Assembly (NCBI GenBank): GCA_966211795.1
Contig: CBIHNW010000008.1
Span: forward strand, 1 to 64,000
DNA: 64,000 bases
Direction: 5' to 3'
Source: 21-14-0-10-47-8 sp966211795
GTDB lineage: Bacteria; Bdellovibrionota; Bdellovibrionia; Bdellovibrionales; Bdellovibrionaceae
Part shown: positions 26,158 to 34,663 of the stretch, piece after piece
Position numbering within the stretch: the stretch's first letter is position 1
Layout: each line of letters starts with the position of its first letter
The notes under the pieces: model-generated
Seen by the model: the letters and a program-made list of their open reading frames with translations, nothing else
What the model was told of the DNA's origin: nothing
Database searches by the model: none
Position numbers and translations under genes: made by a program

Positions 26158-27327
26158 ATGAAATTATTTTTCTTGTTCGTACTTCTCTTCTTGCCGCTGA
26201 TCGGATGGTCAAAAATGACGGCAATCACGTCCTCGAACAATCAATTTGCGTTTGATCTTTTCAATCAGCCTTCACTGATGACGAAAAATTCTTTTTTCTC
26301 GCCCTTCAGTCTCGGTTCCGCTTTGGCGATGACATCCGCCGGTGCCCAAAACGAGACCGCGGCGCAGATGAAAAAAGTGCTGCATTTGCCCGAGAAACCG
26401 CATTCTCAGTACCGGGAACTGTTGGCCAATTTTCACTCTGAAAATGGCTTTCAGATGCTCATCGCCAATCGAATCTGGGGAGAAAAGAGCAATGCGTATC
26501 GCGCCGATTTTCTGTCCACGCTGAAAGAAAATTATTCTTCCGATTTGGGACAAGTGTCCTTCCGCACCGAGCCCGAAAAGGCCCGGGTCGAAATCAACAA
26601 ATGGATCGGCGAACACACGGCAGAGAAAATTCCGGAACTGTTCAAAGCCGGAGATTTAGGACCAGACACTGATTTGGTTTTAACCAACGCCATCTACTTT
26701 AAGGGCACATGGAAAGAAAAATTTCAAGAGGCGCAGACGAAGAATGAAGATTTTCATCTGACGGCCGAGCAGAAAAAAGCGATGCCCTTTATGCATCAGA
26801 CCTCCAGCTTTCTCTATGCGCAGTCTGATGATTTCCAGATGCTGTCGATGCCCTACAGTGGCGATCAGCTCTCATTTGTGGCTTTGCTCCCGAAAGAGGG
26901 TTCAGCACTCGGCACTCTTGAGTTTGACTCCTACCAAGCGCTTGCTAAAAAATTGGCGAAAACTCGGGTGCAGGTCGCGATGCCCAAGTTCCGCGCCAAT
27001 TCTTCGATGGAGATGAAAGAAGTTCTGAGCAATTTGGGAATGCCAATTGCTTTTGATCCCGATAAAGCGAATTTTCAGGGCATGCGTCCGCTTCAGCCAA
27101 GCGAAAATTTATTTTTATCGAAAGTTGTGCATCAGGCGGTCGTTGATATCAATGAAGAAGGCACCGAAGCTGCGGCGGCAACCGGAGTGGTGACGGCGGT
27201 TCGCATGACCTCGTTGATGCCCCATAAACCAATCGTGGTTCGTCTGGATCGGCCGTTTGCCTACATGATCGTCCATCAAAAGACCGGCACGATTTTATTC
27301 ATGGGTCGTTTTCAGGGACCCTTGTAG
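26158..27327 (+). CDS. Secreted serpin (serine protease inhibitor)
   Basis: 389 residues with a signal peptide (MKLFFLFVLLFLPLIGWS). GGAGG lies 8 bases before the ATG. Full-length serpin fold: NSFFSPFSLGSALAMTSAGA, LVLTNAIYFKGTWKEKF, and a C-terminal RPFAYMIVHQKTGTILFMGRF. The reactive centre loop (about 333-365) has the inhibitory hinge EEGTEAAAAT. Counting from the hinge places P1 at Arg349 and P1' at Met350, so trypsin-like proteases are the expected targets. The hinge and P1 Arg resemble antithrombin; the loop after P1 is a few residues longer. The inhibitor should act in the periplasm or outside the cell. It is a single gene. Confidence 0.92.
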   Translation: MKLFFLFVLLFLPLIGWSKMTAITSSNNQFAFDLFNQPSLMTKNSFFSPFSLGSALAMTSAGAQNETAAQMKKVLHLPEKPHSQYRELLANFHSENGFQMLIANRIWGEKSNAYRADFLSTLKENYSSDLGQVSFRTEPEKARVEINKWIGEHTAEKIPELFKAGDLGPDTDLVLTNAIYFKGTWKEKFQEAQTKNEDFHLTAEQKKAMPFMHQTSSFLYAQSDDFQMLSMPYSGDQLSFVALLPKEGSALGTLEFDSYQALAKKLAKTRVQVAMPKFRANSSMEMKEVLSNLGMPIAFDPDKANFQGMRPLQPSENLFLSKVVHQAVVDINEEGTEAAAATGVVTAVRMTSLMPHKPIVVRLDRPFAYMIVHQKTGTILFMGRFQGPL

Positions 27328-27395
27328 ATTTTTGCATCTTGACTTCGATGATGCGACCGTATCTCGACGGCGGCATCATCCTGAGACGTCAATTT

Positions 27396-28412
27396 TCAAG
27401 GACATTTGTAGCCGACGATTTTCACGTCGCCTTTGAGCGCGCCGGCTGCGGGCTGGCTGGTGATCAGCATGCAAGAGTTATTGGCCTCGACCGCCATCTT
27501 GTATCCATCGGCCAGATTCTGAGCGATCTCTTGGGCTCCGCCCTTGGCGTAATCACCTTCGAATGATCGATATTGGCAGACCTTCGCGTCCGGTGGATTC
27601 ACCGGTGGCGGAGGAGTCGCTGGCTGATTGAAGCAAGACAACAGCTGACGACGCAGTGATTGTGCAAAATTCCAGCGAGATTGGGCTGCAGGGTTGGACA
27701 GCCAAGCATCGTAACCGTCGCTATAAAAGGCATCGAGATATTCTTTGGTCGCCAGTGTTCCGGATAGGGACCCCGAGTTCATGCAAATGACGTAAGCGGC
27801 CTCGGTGTTGTCCATGCCAAAATAAGTTTCAAAATATTCGGTCCACTGCCCTTGGTACCAGACACCTTTGAACATCTGCTGACGAAGGCTGTCGTTCTTT
27901 TCATCTAACAAACGATCGATCGCTTGCGACTGAGATGAAGACATCGGTGTCTCAGGATAAAGCGTTGGGCTGCAAGCCAACAAGTGCGCTTCCACTTGTT
28001 GCGAAGTTGGCGGAACGTAGCCTGCAGGGTAGCTCTTGTTCGGAATCTGGCAGGCCATCGACATGATCTTGGCGAGCTTCTGGGCCTTGGTCGAGACCAC
28101 GGGCGGTGCTGGTGGCACATCACACTTCAAGCAGGACGCCACGCTTTCCTGGTTGGCGCACATTCCTGTTTTTCGAACAGGATTGATCACCGGAGGCAAA
28201 GTTGTCGTCGTCGTCGTGGAGGTCGTCGTCGAAGTCGTTGTACTTGTGGTGGTCGTTGTCGTTGATGTCGTCGTTGGGACTGGATCCACAGGAAAGTCAG
28301 CAATCTCTGTCTTCTGTTGCTCGGCGAGGTCCGTGGGATGAAAACTCACTTTGTTGCAAGCAAGCATCGACGATCCAAGAGCCAATGCCAGAAAAGTGAT
28401 TTTGAATTCCAT
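27396..28412 (-). CDS. Lipoprotein with Thr-rich linker
   Basis: 338 residues. GGAGG precedes the ATG at 28412. The signal ends in a lipobox-like SSMLAC (Cys about 19). Residues about 49-75 are nearly pure Thr with some Ser, encoded by an ACG/ACC-rich repeat, then a Pro spacer. The C-terminal 260 residues contain at least eight Cys and sequences such as VWYQGQWTEYFETYFGMDN and WNFAQSLRRQLLSCF. No family recognised. The Thr tract resembles an O-glycosylatable stalk holding a domain away from the outer membrane. It is convergent with the serpin gene. Confidence 0.6.
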   Translation of the reverse strand: MEFKITFLALALGSSMLACNKVSFHPTDLAEQQKTEIADFPVDPVPTTTSTTTTTTSTTTSTTTSTTTTTTLPPVINPVRKTGMCANQESVASCLKCDVPPAPPVVSTKAQKLAKIMSMACQIPNKSYPAGYVPPTSQQVEAHLLACSPTLYPETPMSSSQSQAIDRLLDEKNDSLRQQMFKGVWYQGQWTEYFETYFGMDNTEAAYVICMNSGSLSGTLATKEYLDAFYSDGYDAWLSNPAAQSRWNFAQSLRRQLLSCFNQPATPPPPVNPPDAKVCQYRSFEGDYAKGGAQEIAQNLADGYKMAVEANNSCMLITSQPAAGALKGDVKIVGYKCP

Positions 28413-28442
28413 AGAAACCTCCACCTTCCTGTCATAATACAA

Positions 28443-28836
28443 ACGCGGGGCCAGCTAGACTTTGTGCTAGATGACAACTTAAGTGAGCGGAAAGTCCGGG
28501 GTTCTCATTTTGAGAATGCGCTTTTTTTCTGTGTAGAATGTCAACAGTCCAGAAATGCAAAAAGATCAGACGCTTTCGCGCAAAATTATTTTGAGATTTT
28601 CCCTCTGAAAAGCGCTAATTCTTGCGAAAATGGTCTGAGATTCAAACAAAAACCTAGACCTTGATCCGGCAAGGGGGGTGAATGTTGAATCGCATTTCAG
28701 GCCAAATGCAACGGTCGTGTCGAACTCTTCCGCAGGACCTAAGGCTGCTGGCTTGTCGAAAACTTGGGCGTTTTCACACGAAGATTCTGAAGATCTGATC
28801 TTAACGAAAGTGCAGCTCTACCGATAAAATAGAAGT
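28443..28836. other. Intergenic region before the first PilZ gene
   Basis: About 390 bases with one possible short ORF (28682-28798) and a small hairpin, TTCTCATTTTGAGAA, near 28502-28516. I see no other structure. The promoter of the lipoprotein gene (minus) and that of the PilZ gene (plus) should both lie here. Confidence 0.4.
28682..28798 (+). CDS. Possible 38-residue basic peptide
   Basis: An ATG preceded four bases upstream by AAGGGGGG opens a 38-codon frame. The product is strongly basic (many Arg and Lys, three hydrophobic Leu clusters, two Cys). The ribosome binding site is the only real evidence. It could be a leader peptide or chance. It ends 38 bases before the PilZ gene. Confidence 0.25.
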   Translation: MLNRISGQMQRSCRTLPQDLRLLACRKLGRFHTKILKI

Positions 28837-29130
28837 ATGGCAGCAACACGATATTCGACCCGAGAAAAAGCATCCATCGAAGTGTACGGACGAAGCGGCA
28901 ACTTTATCGCCCAGCTGAAAAACGTCAGCGTCACCGGTGCTTGCTTGGAATGGAACGAAGAACATATCACCCTAGAAAAAGGGGATCTGATCCGCATGAC
29001 AGTCGTGCTGCGAGCTTTGAATCGCCGACACAACGTCAACGGCGAAATCGTCTGGCGCGACGGCAAAATGACCGGCGTCAACTTCATCAAATCCAACGAA
29101 GTCATCGAAAAAATGATGGACCGCGGTTAG
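28837..29130 (+). CDS. Single-domain PilZ protein
   Basis: 97 residues forming one PilZ domain. An N-terminal RYSTREKASIEV gives the Arg residues, and NVSVTGACLEW is the (D/N)xSxxG motif. IVWRDGKMTGVNFI closes the barrel. PilZ domains bind cyclic di-GMP, but the first Arg motif here (R-x-x-R) is looser than the classical RxxxR, so binding is not certain. It is convergent with a second PilZ gene (29554-30066); a repeat cluster lies between them. Confidence 0.8.
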   Translation: MAATRYSTREKASIEVYGRSGNFIAQLKNVSVTGACLEWNEEHITLEKGDLIRMTVVLRALNRRHNVNGEIVWRDGKMTGVNFIKSNEVIEKMMDRG

Positions 29131-29140
29131 CACCGCCAAA

Positions 29141-29314
29141 CCTCAATCTCCCGACAGATCCGCAAATGCTCGATGAGACCGCAAACATATGATGGATCCG
29201 CAACCTCTCGATAAGACCGCAAGCCCCCGAAGAGAACCACAATCCTTCAATGACACTGTAAGCCCTTTATGAAACCTCAAGCTCTCAATGAAGCCGCAGG
29301 GCTATCTGATGGTA
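29141..29314. repeat. Degenerate 19-bp tandem repeat array (about nine units)
   Basis: Units begin at 29141, 29160, 29179, 29198, 29217, 29237, 29256, 29275 and 29294, so the period is 19 with one unit of 20 and one of 21. The consensus is close to CCGCAAnnnCTCGATGAGA. The array starts 10 bases after the PilZ stop and runs into the palindromic element at 29316. A period of 19 excludes a coding repeat. Function unknown. Confidence 0.65.
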
Positions 29315-29315
29315 C

Positions 29316-29380
29316 CTCACATTCTTGTCTACTGATCCGTATACAAGTCTTGTCTACTGATCCGTATACAAGAAAGTGAG
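29316..29380. repeat. Palindromic repeat element, copy 1 (two 25-bp units)
   Basis: Two identical 25-bp units (29323-29347 and 29348-29372) begin TCTTGTCTACTGA and end CCGTATACAAG. Each unit is an imperfect palindrome. They are bounded by CTCACATTCTTG on the left (29316-29327) and ACAAGAAAGTGAG on the right (29368-29380), which are inverted copies of each other with one mismatch. The same layout recurs at 44642-44806. It looks like a small non-coding element with terminal inverted repeats and a variable number of units. Confidence 0.7.
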
Positions 29381-29553
29381 GCTTCTTGAGTAGTCTCATC
29401 GAAATCGCAGGAGGGGCACGAAAAATTCGTGGAGTTGTCGATGGATTGCGAATTTTTGAAAGTCTGACATTTAGGGATTGCGAGCGAGTGCTCAGGGTTT
29501 CTAGAGGAGCGCTGTGGGCTTTCAGAAGAATGCTCGGGGGTTGCGGGTTGTGA
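29381..29553. other. Right flank of the repeat cluster
   Basis: No gene. Four loose 21-base units beginning GGATTGCGA, GGTTTCTAG, GGCTTTCAG and GGGTTGCGG can be aligned between about 29476 and 29553, overlapping the 3' end of the second PilZ gene at the last unit. They may be a diverged, inverted counterpart of the 19-bp array; this is a weak pattern. Confidence 0.3.
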
Positions 29554-30066
29554 CTAGAATTTGTCGGCTAAGGACCAAGTCCACAGCAGAAGTACGAGCC
29601 AGAAGCTCAGGAACAAGATCATGGCGGCTGAAGCCTTCCAGTTGGCGAGCGCGATTTTCCAGAAGGACTGTGGTGCCATTTGGGCTTGCTGACCTTGAAT
29701 TTGTTCTTTTAATTTTTGCGCCAGTCCTTGCAGCAAGACAATTCGGTGAGCCATTTCCAGTTTGTAGAACTGAATGCCGACCAGCATTTCCGAAGTGCCC
29801 AGCGGCTCGAGCCGCGTGACCAGGCCGTAACAGGCCATTTCGTTCGAGGTCGGAACGTGAAATTGAATTTTGATGAATTCGCCAACGATCGGGCACAGCT
29901 CGTGGGGCGCGGTGAAGGCCAGTCCAGACAGAGAAATGTTTTTGATTTCGGTGCCTTCTTCCCAAGGGACTTGGGTCGGGCCGGCGACGCGGATCAAAGT
30001 ATTATCCTGCGGTTGCAAGATATAACGCGGAGATCGAGAGTGATAATGTGCCAAAGATTGTGTCAT
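29554..30066 (-). CDS. PilZ-domain protein with C-terminal membrane anchor
   Basis: 170 residues from an ATG at 30066. A TTG at 30132 is an alternative; neither has a good ribosome binding site. The PilZ domain (about 10-110) has HSRSPRYILQ, which resembles an RxxxR motif, and KNISLSGLAF, the (D/N)xSxxG motif. A basic helical part and one membrane helix (AAMILFLSFWLVLLLWTWSL, about 145-165) follow. An inner-membrane-anchored cyclic di-GMP receptor is the likely role. It is convergent with the other PilZ gene. Confidence 0.75.
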   Translation of the reverse strand: MTQSLAHYHSRSPRYILQPQDNTLIRVAGPTQVPWEEGTEIKNISLSGLAFTAPHELCPIVGEFIKIQFHVPTSNEMACYGLVTRLEPLGTSEMLVGIQFYKLEMAHRIVLLQGLAQKLKEQIQGQQAQMAPQSFWKIALANWKASAAMILFLSFWLVLLLWTWSLADKF

Positions 30067-30178
30067 CACTGACTTTATCGGCGAAAGTCGGGCTGGTCTC
30101 GAGAGGGAATCTGACGAATCCCTGATATTCAAATGTCCGAAATTGTTCTAAAATGAGAAATCAATAAAGGTTCCCAAA

Positions 30179-32344
30179 ATGACGAAAAAAACGCCAGGCA
30201 AAGCTCTGCCAAAAGTCAGAAAACCCAGAAAACCCAAGGTGATTGAACACCCCCTTTCCAGCGCCGTCGAGTTCACCAATCGTGAAATCGGCTGGCTTAA
30301 TTTCAATCGCCGCGTCTTATTTGAAGCCGAAGACTCGCGCACGCCGCTTCTCGAGAGATTGAAATTTCTCGGGATCTGCAATTCCAACTTGGACGAATTT
30401 TTCATGAAGCGGGTGGGGGGTCTGAAGCGCCAGGTGGCCTTCGGTATTTCTCCCAAGTCATCGGACGGGAAAACGCCAACCCAGCAGCTGACCGAAATCC
30501 GTCAGCTGGTTTTACAAATGGTGAAAGATCAGGCTCAATGCTTCACCAAAGTTTTAAAGCCGGCACTGAAGGAAAAAAACATTCAGCTTTTGAAGTGGGG
30601 AGACCTCTCGCAAAAAGAAAAAGAGGTCGCGCAAAAGTATTACCTGAAAAACGTCTTTCCGGTGCTGACTCCTTTGTCGGTGGATCCGGGGCACCCGTTT
30701 CCATTCATTTCCAATCTGTCGACTTCGCTGGGCGTGACTTTGAAAGCGCCGAACAACGAAGAAAAAATGTTCGCGCGGGTCAAAGTCCCGCAGGTGTTGG
30801 CTCCCTGGGTGCGGGTCGAAACCGGCAACGCGAACGAGTACAGATTCGTTTCGTTGGTGGACGTCATCAAAGAAAACATGAAAGACCTTTTTCCGTCGAT
30901 GCAGGTTTTAGAAGTGATGCCTTTCCGCCTGACGCGAAATGCGGATATCACGCGCGACGAAGAGGATGCCGAAGATCTTTTGGAAATGATCGAGGAAGAG
31001 CTTCGCATGCGTCGCTTTGCCGAAGTCGTGCGTCTCGAGCATGGACCGAAGCCGGATCCATGGATGCTGAAGTTTTTGATGGAAGAGCTCGAGCTCACCG
31101 ATGACGACATCTACGAACTGCCGGATGAACTGGATTACACGGGGCTGGCAAGCCTTGGTGATTTGCCACTGCCGGCGCTTCGATACGAGACCTGGGCGCC
31201 GTCGGTGCCGTTGCAATTTTCGGACGATGATCCGACGCAGATTTTCAATGTGATCCGTCACAGCGATCAGTTGATTCACTCGCCCTTTGAAAGCTTTTCG
31301 GCGACGGTGGATAAATTTCTTCGTGCCGCCGCCGATGATCCCAAAGTTTTGGCCATCAAGATGACCTTGTACCGAACCGGGGATAACAGTCCCTTCATTC
31401 GCAATCTCATTCGCGCCGCCGAAATGGGAAAGCAAGTGGTGTGTCTGGTCGAGCTGAAGGCGCGCTTTGATGAAGAGAGAAACATCTATTGGGCGCAGGC
31501 CCTGGAAAATGCCGGCGTGCACGTCGTGTACGGAATTGTCGGTTTGAAAACGCACGCTAAGACGACTTTGGTGGTGCGCCAAGAGGCCGATGGGCTTCGC
31601 TGCTACGCGCACATCGGAACCGGCAATTACAATGTCTCGACTTCGAGATTTTACACGGATCTGGGATTGTTAACGGCAAGGGAAGAGCTGACCGCCGAAT
31701 TGGTCGAGTTTTTCCATTACCTGACGGGACGGTCGCTCAAGAACGATTACAAACATTTGTTGGTCGCGCCGATCAATATGTTCTCGCGATTTAAATCCAT
31801 GATCGAACGCGAGACCGAGCACGCGAAAGCCGGAAAGCCCGCGCACATCATCGCGAAGATGAACAACCTGGAAGAAAACGACATTTCACTTTTGCTGTAC
31901 AAGTCTTCGCAAGCCGGGGTCTCGACCGAGATGATCGTTCGCGGCTTTTGCTGCCTGCGTCCCGGAGTCAAGGGCATGAGCGAGAAGCTCAAAGTCGTCT
32001 CGACCATCGGTCGCTTCTTGGAGCATTCGCGAATTTTTTATTTTCGCAATGGCGCCGCCGATCCCATTGACGGCGAGTTTTTCATTGGCTCGGCTGATTG
32101 GATGTACCGAAACCTGCACGCGCGGGTCGAATGCGTGGTGCCGGTTCTGGACCGAGCGCTCAAAGAAAAAATCTGGGAAATCCTGCAGAGCTATCTCAAA
32201 GATCAAAGACAGACTTGGGATATGAACTCGGACGGTAACTACACGCAACGCAAGGGCAGTGACGTTGGGGTTCAGCAGACCCTGATGAACATCGCCAAAC
32301 AAAAATCCGTCATGATCGAAGAAAACGGCGAGGGTCAGTCGTGA
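30179..32344 (+). CDS. ppk1: Polyphosphate kinase 1
   Basis: 721 residues, typical length. It makes polyphosphate from ATP. The N-terminal domain begins NREIGWLNFNRRVLFEAED; FLGICNSNLDEFFMKRV is also conserved. In the PLD-like catalytic half, TLYRTGDNSPFIRNLIRAAEMGKQV contains conserved substrate contacts and GLKTHAKTTLVV holds the phospho-acceptor His at about residue 459. YAHIGTGNYN follows. A basic extension of about 22 residues precedes the core. AAGG precedes the ATG by 8 bases. It overlaps sixA by four bases. Confidence 0.96.
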   Translation: MTKKTPGKALPKVRKPRKPKVIEHPLSSAVEFTNREIGWLNFNRRVLFEAEDSRTPLLERLKFLGICNSNLDEFFMKRVGGLKRQVAFGISPKSSDGKTPTQQLTEIRQLVLQMVKDQAQCFTKVLKPALKEKNIQLLKWGDLSQKEKEVAQKYYLKNVFPVLTPLSVDPGHPFPFISNLSTSLGVTLKAPNNEEKMFARVKVPQVLAPWVRVETGNANEYRFVSLVDVIKENMKDLFPSMQVLEVMPFRLTRNADITRDEEDAEDLLEMIEEELRMRRFAEVVRLEHGPKPDPWMLKFLMEELELTDDDIYELPDELDYTGLASLGDLPLPALRYETWAPSVPLQFSDDDPTQIFNVIRHSDQLIHSPFESFSATVDKFLRAAADDPKVLAIKMTLYRTGDNSPFIRNLIRAAEMGKQVVCLVELKARFDEERNIYWAQALENAGVHVVYGIVGLKTHAKTTLVVRQEADGLRCYAHIGTGNYNVSTSRFYTDLGLLTAREELTAELVEFFHYLTGRSLKNDYKHLLVAPINMFSRFKSMIERETEHAKAGKPAHIIAKMNNLEENDISLLLYKSSQAGVSTEMIVRGFCCLRPGVKGMSEKLKVVSTIGRFLEHSRIFYFRNGAADPIDGEFFIGSADWMYRNLHARVECVVPVLDRALKEKIWEILQSYLKDQRQTWDMNSDGNYTQRKGSDVGVQQTLMNIAKQKSVMIEENGEGQS

Positions 32345-32847
32345 AGCTGATTCTGTTTCGTCACGGTTTGGCGGTGGATCGCGAGATGGCGGTACTGCAG
32401 AAGATGGAAGACTCGGCCCGGCCCTTGACCACCAAAGGGCGCGAGAAAACCGAGAAGATGGCCAAGCTTTTGAAAAGCATGGATGTCGAGATCGATATTC
32501 TGGTCAGTTCTCCGTTGGTCCGCGCCATGCAAACCGCCCAAATTCTTTTTCCCATCGTCAAATCCAAAGACATTTACGAATCCGCTGAATTGGTGCCCTC
32601 GGCACCACCGCAGGCCTTTGCGCAGTGGTTGAAATCTCATTCCAAAAACGCAACCTGCATCTTGGCGGTTGGCCACGAACCACAGCTGAGCGTCTTTGCC
32701 AGTTGGGCGCTGGCGGGACTGACTTATTCTTTTATCGAGCTTAAAAAGTCGGGGATGTTGTGCCTGGAATTTGAATCCTTCGAAGATGCGGCAATCAAGT
32801 CGGCAGAGCTTTCCTGGCTGCTGCCACCCAAATTAGTGAAAGACTAG
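32341..32847 (+). CDS. sixA: SixA-like phosphohistidine phosphatase
   Basis: 168 residues from a GTG that overlaps the ppk1 stop. The catalytic RHG is at residues 7-9 (nucleophile His8). SSPLVRAMQTAQIL and AVGHEPQLS give the second Arg and His of the histidine phosphatase fold. SixA removes phosphate from His in phosphorelay or PTS proteins. Coupling to ppk1 fits a role in phosphate metabolism, or dephosphorylation of a histidine-phosphorylated partner. Confidence 0.88.
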   Translation: MKLILFRHGLAVDREMAVLQKMEDSARPLTTKGREKTEKMAKLLKSMDVEIDILVSSPLVRAMQTAQILFPIVKSKDIYESAELVPSAPPQAFAQWLKSHSKNATCILAVGHEPQLSVFASWALAGLTYSFIELKKSGMLCLEFESFEDAAIKSAELSWLLPPKLVKD

Positions 32848-32935
32848 CCACCCGGACGGGAACGAAGCTGAGAAAGTCCTTGGTTTCGAACAAAAAATGG
32901 AATCGCTTCAAAAATTGAACGTCTGCGGCTTGAGT

Positions 32936-32949
32936 CTGTCCTGGGACAG
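32936..32949. repeat. 14-bp palindrome CTGTCCTGGGACAG (intergenic copy)
   Basis: The near-perfect palindrome lies between the convergent sixA and chemoreceptor genes. It is the reverse complement of CTGTCCCAGGACAG, found three times inside the HNH gene at 62269-63390. Confidence 0.5.
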
Positions 32950-33002
32950 ATCAAATGACCCCTGCAACCAAGCAAGGGTCTGGCAAGCTGAGCTAACCCA
33001 AC

Positions 33003-34481
33003 CTAAGCTGCTTTTTGCTGAGTCGTGCTCGGCCCGTCGATGACCGAAGTCAGCAAAATGATGGTGTCTCCCATTGTTTTGGATTGCGACGATAATTCTT
33101 CGGCCGAGGCTGCGACTTCTTCGGACGTTGATGCATTTTGTTGCACCACTTGATCCAATTGGGTCAGGGCCGACGAGATTTGCTCGATGCCTTGAGATTG
33201 CTCAGTGCTGGCGGCGGAAATCTCTTGATTGATGGTCGAGATCTGCTGGATCGACTGAACCAGATCACGCAAAATCGGCCCACTGCTTTCGGCGATGCGC
33301 ACGCCAGATGCGACTTTCTCTGACGAATTCTTGATCAGGTCAGTGATCTCTTTGGCCGACACCGCACTTTTCTGGGCCAAAGCGCGAACCGCTTCGGCCA
33401 CAACCGCAAAGCCTTTGCCTTGCTCGCCGGCACGGGCGGCTTCGACGGCCGCATTCAGCGCCAAGAGATTGGTTTGAAAGGCGATATCGTCGATGACGGC
33501 GATGATCTCTTGAACTTTCTGCGAGCCCGCATTGATCTCTTTCATGCTTTCGATCAGCTTTTCGATCTCGGCCGAGCTTTGATCGGCTTTCTGGCGACCG
33601 GTTTTTGAAAGCTCCGAAGCGCGCATCGCATTTTCAGTGTTCATTTTCACCATGCTGGAAAGCTCTTGGATCGAGGCGACACTTTCCTCGAGCGAAGCTG
33701 CGGATTCGGCCGATCCCGATGACAATTGTTGAGAAGCACCAGAGAGGTGATTGGAAGCTGAAGAGACATTTTCACCAGACTGGATCAAGTGGCTCTGCAC
33801 TTCGGACAAGGAGCTGACGATCTGACGGGTGAAAGCGATCACGCATCCAAGGGAGATCAGAAAAGAGATGATGATCGAGTACAAAGCGACCTGGGTCATT
33901 TTAGAGGCATCTTCTTTTGAGATCTGTGCTCGTTCGTTCCCCAGCTTCTCGGTCAGTTCTTTAAAGTCTTGGCCTTCCTTCGCAACTTTGCTCTTAATGA
34001 CCTTGGCATTTTGGTAAAGATACTCATTCACCAATTTTTGGATGTCCTCGGCCTTGAGATTCGGCTGGAGAGCTTTCTGCAAAAAATCCGCATTCATCAC
34101 TTCAAACTCGGTGATCGCGCTTTTCCATTCGTCATATTGTTGGCGCGCTTCCACGCTCATCTCGATTTTATCCATCTCGGCGATGTCGGCTTTTATTTTG
34201 GCATTGCCGTTCTGGATTTTTTCGATCATGCCAGTTTTTTCTTTTTCACTGTCGAGCACGAGAAAAAGGGCATTCATGTTGCGGATCGAATTGATGATCT
34301 CGCCCTGAAGATTGCTACTTTGGATCAAGGAAGGTAGCGTGCGGTCCGCGACCATTCCGATCAAGCGCGAAACATCGTTGCCTTTGATGATGGTCAAAAG
34401 TCCCACCAGCAAAAGTCCAGTCAACGGAATCCCGGCCAAGAGAATCAATCGAAAGCGAAGTCCACTGAGGAAGTTTTTCAT
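33003..34481 (-). CDS. Methyl-accepting chemotaxis protein
   Basis: 492 residues. Two membrane helices (about 10-30 and about 195-215) enclose a periplasmic helical domain of about 160 residues like the 4HB_MCP type. A full-length signalling domain follows. Its hairpin tip includes IDDIAFQTNLLALNAAVEAARAGEQGKGFAVVAEAVRALA, the near-invariant CheA/CheW contact. Glu/Gln-rich adaptation segments flank it. A clear HAMP domain is not evident between helix 2 and the coiled coil. No CheR-binding pentapeptide is seen at the C-terminus. GAGGGG precedes the ATG. Confidence 0.93.
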   Translation of the reverse strand: MKNFLSGLRFRLILLAGIPLTGLLLVGLLTIIKGNDVSRLIGMVADRTLPSLIQSSNLQGEIINSIRNMNALFLVLDSEKEKTGMIEKIQNGNAKIKADIAEMDKIEMSVEARQQYDEWKSAITEFEVMNADFLQKALQPNLKAEDIQKLVNEYLYQNAKVIKSKVAKEGQDFKELTEKLGNERAQISKEDASKMTQVALYSIIISFLISLGCVIAFTRQIVSSLSEVQSHLIQSGENVSSASNHLSGASQQLSSGSAESAASLEESVASIQELSSMVKMNTENAMRASELSKTGRQKADQSSAEIEKLIESMKEINAGSQKVQEIIAVIDDIAFQTNLLALNAAVEAARAGEQGKGFAVVAEAVRALAQKSAVSAKEITDLIKNSSEKVASGVRIAESSGPILRDLVQSIQQISTINQEISAASTEQSQGIEQISSALTQLDQVVQQNASTSEEVAASAEELSSQSKTMGDTIILLTSVIDGPSTTQQKAA

Positions 34482-34663
34482 CGTTTGCCCCTCTGTTTGT
34501 CACAAACAAATGTTAAAAAGAATTTTGATTCTTTTGCGGATTCTCATCGGACTTTCGCGCCATTGCTGAAACAATGTCCAAATTTCGTCACAAAAGGTCG
34601 GTGAAATCGTGAGGCTACTGGGGCCCGAGCTGGTCGGGATCAAGCGGGCTTGTCAGAACTTTT

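Noticed and set aside
27347..27380. Inverted repeat GATGATGC/GCATCATC between serpin and lipoprotein genes
   Set aside because: Only 8-bp arms with an 18-base loop and no T-run; too weak to call a terminator.
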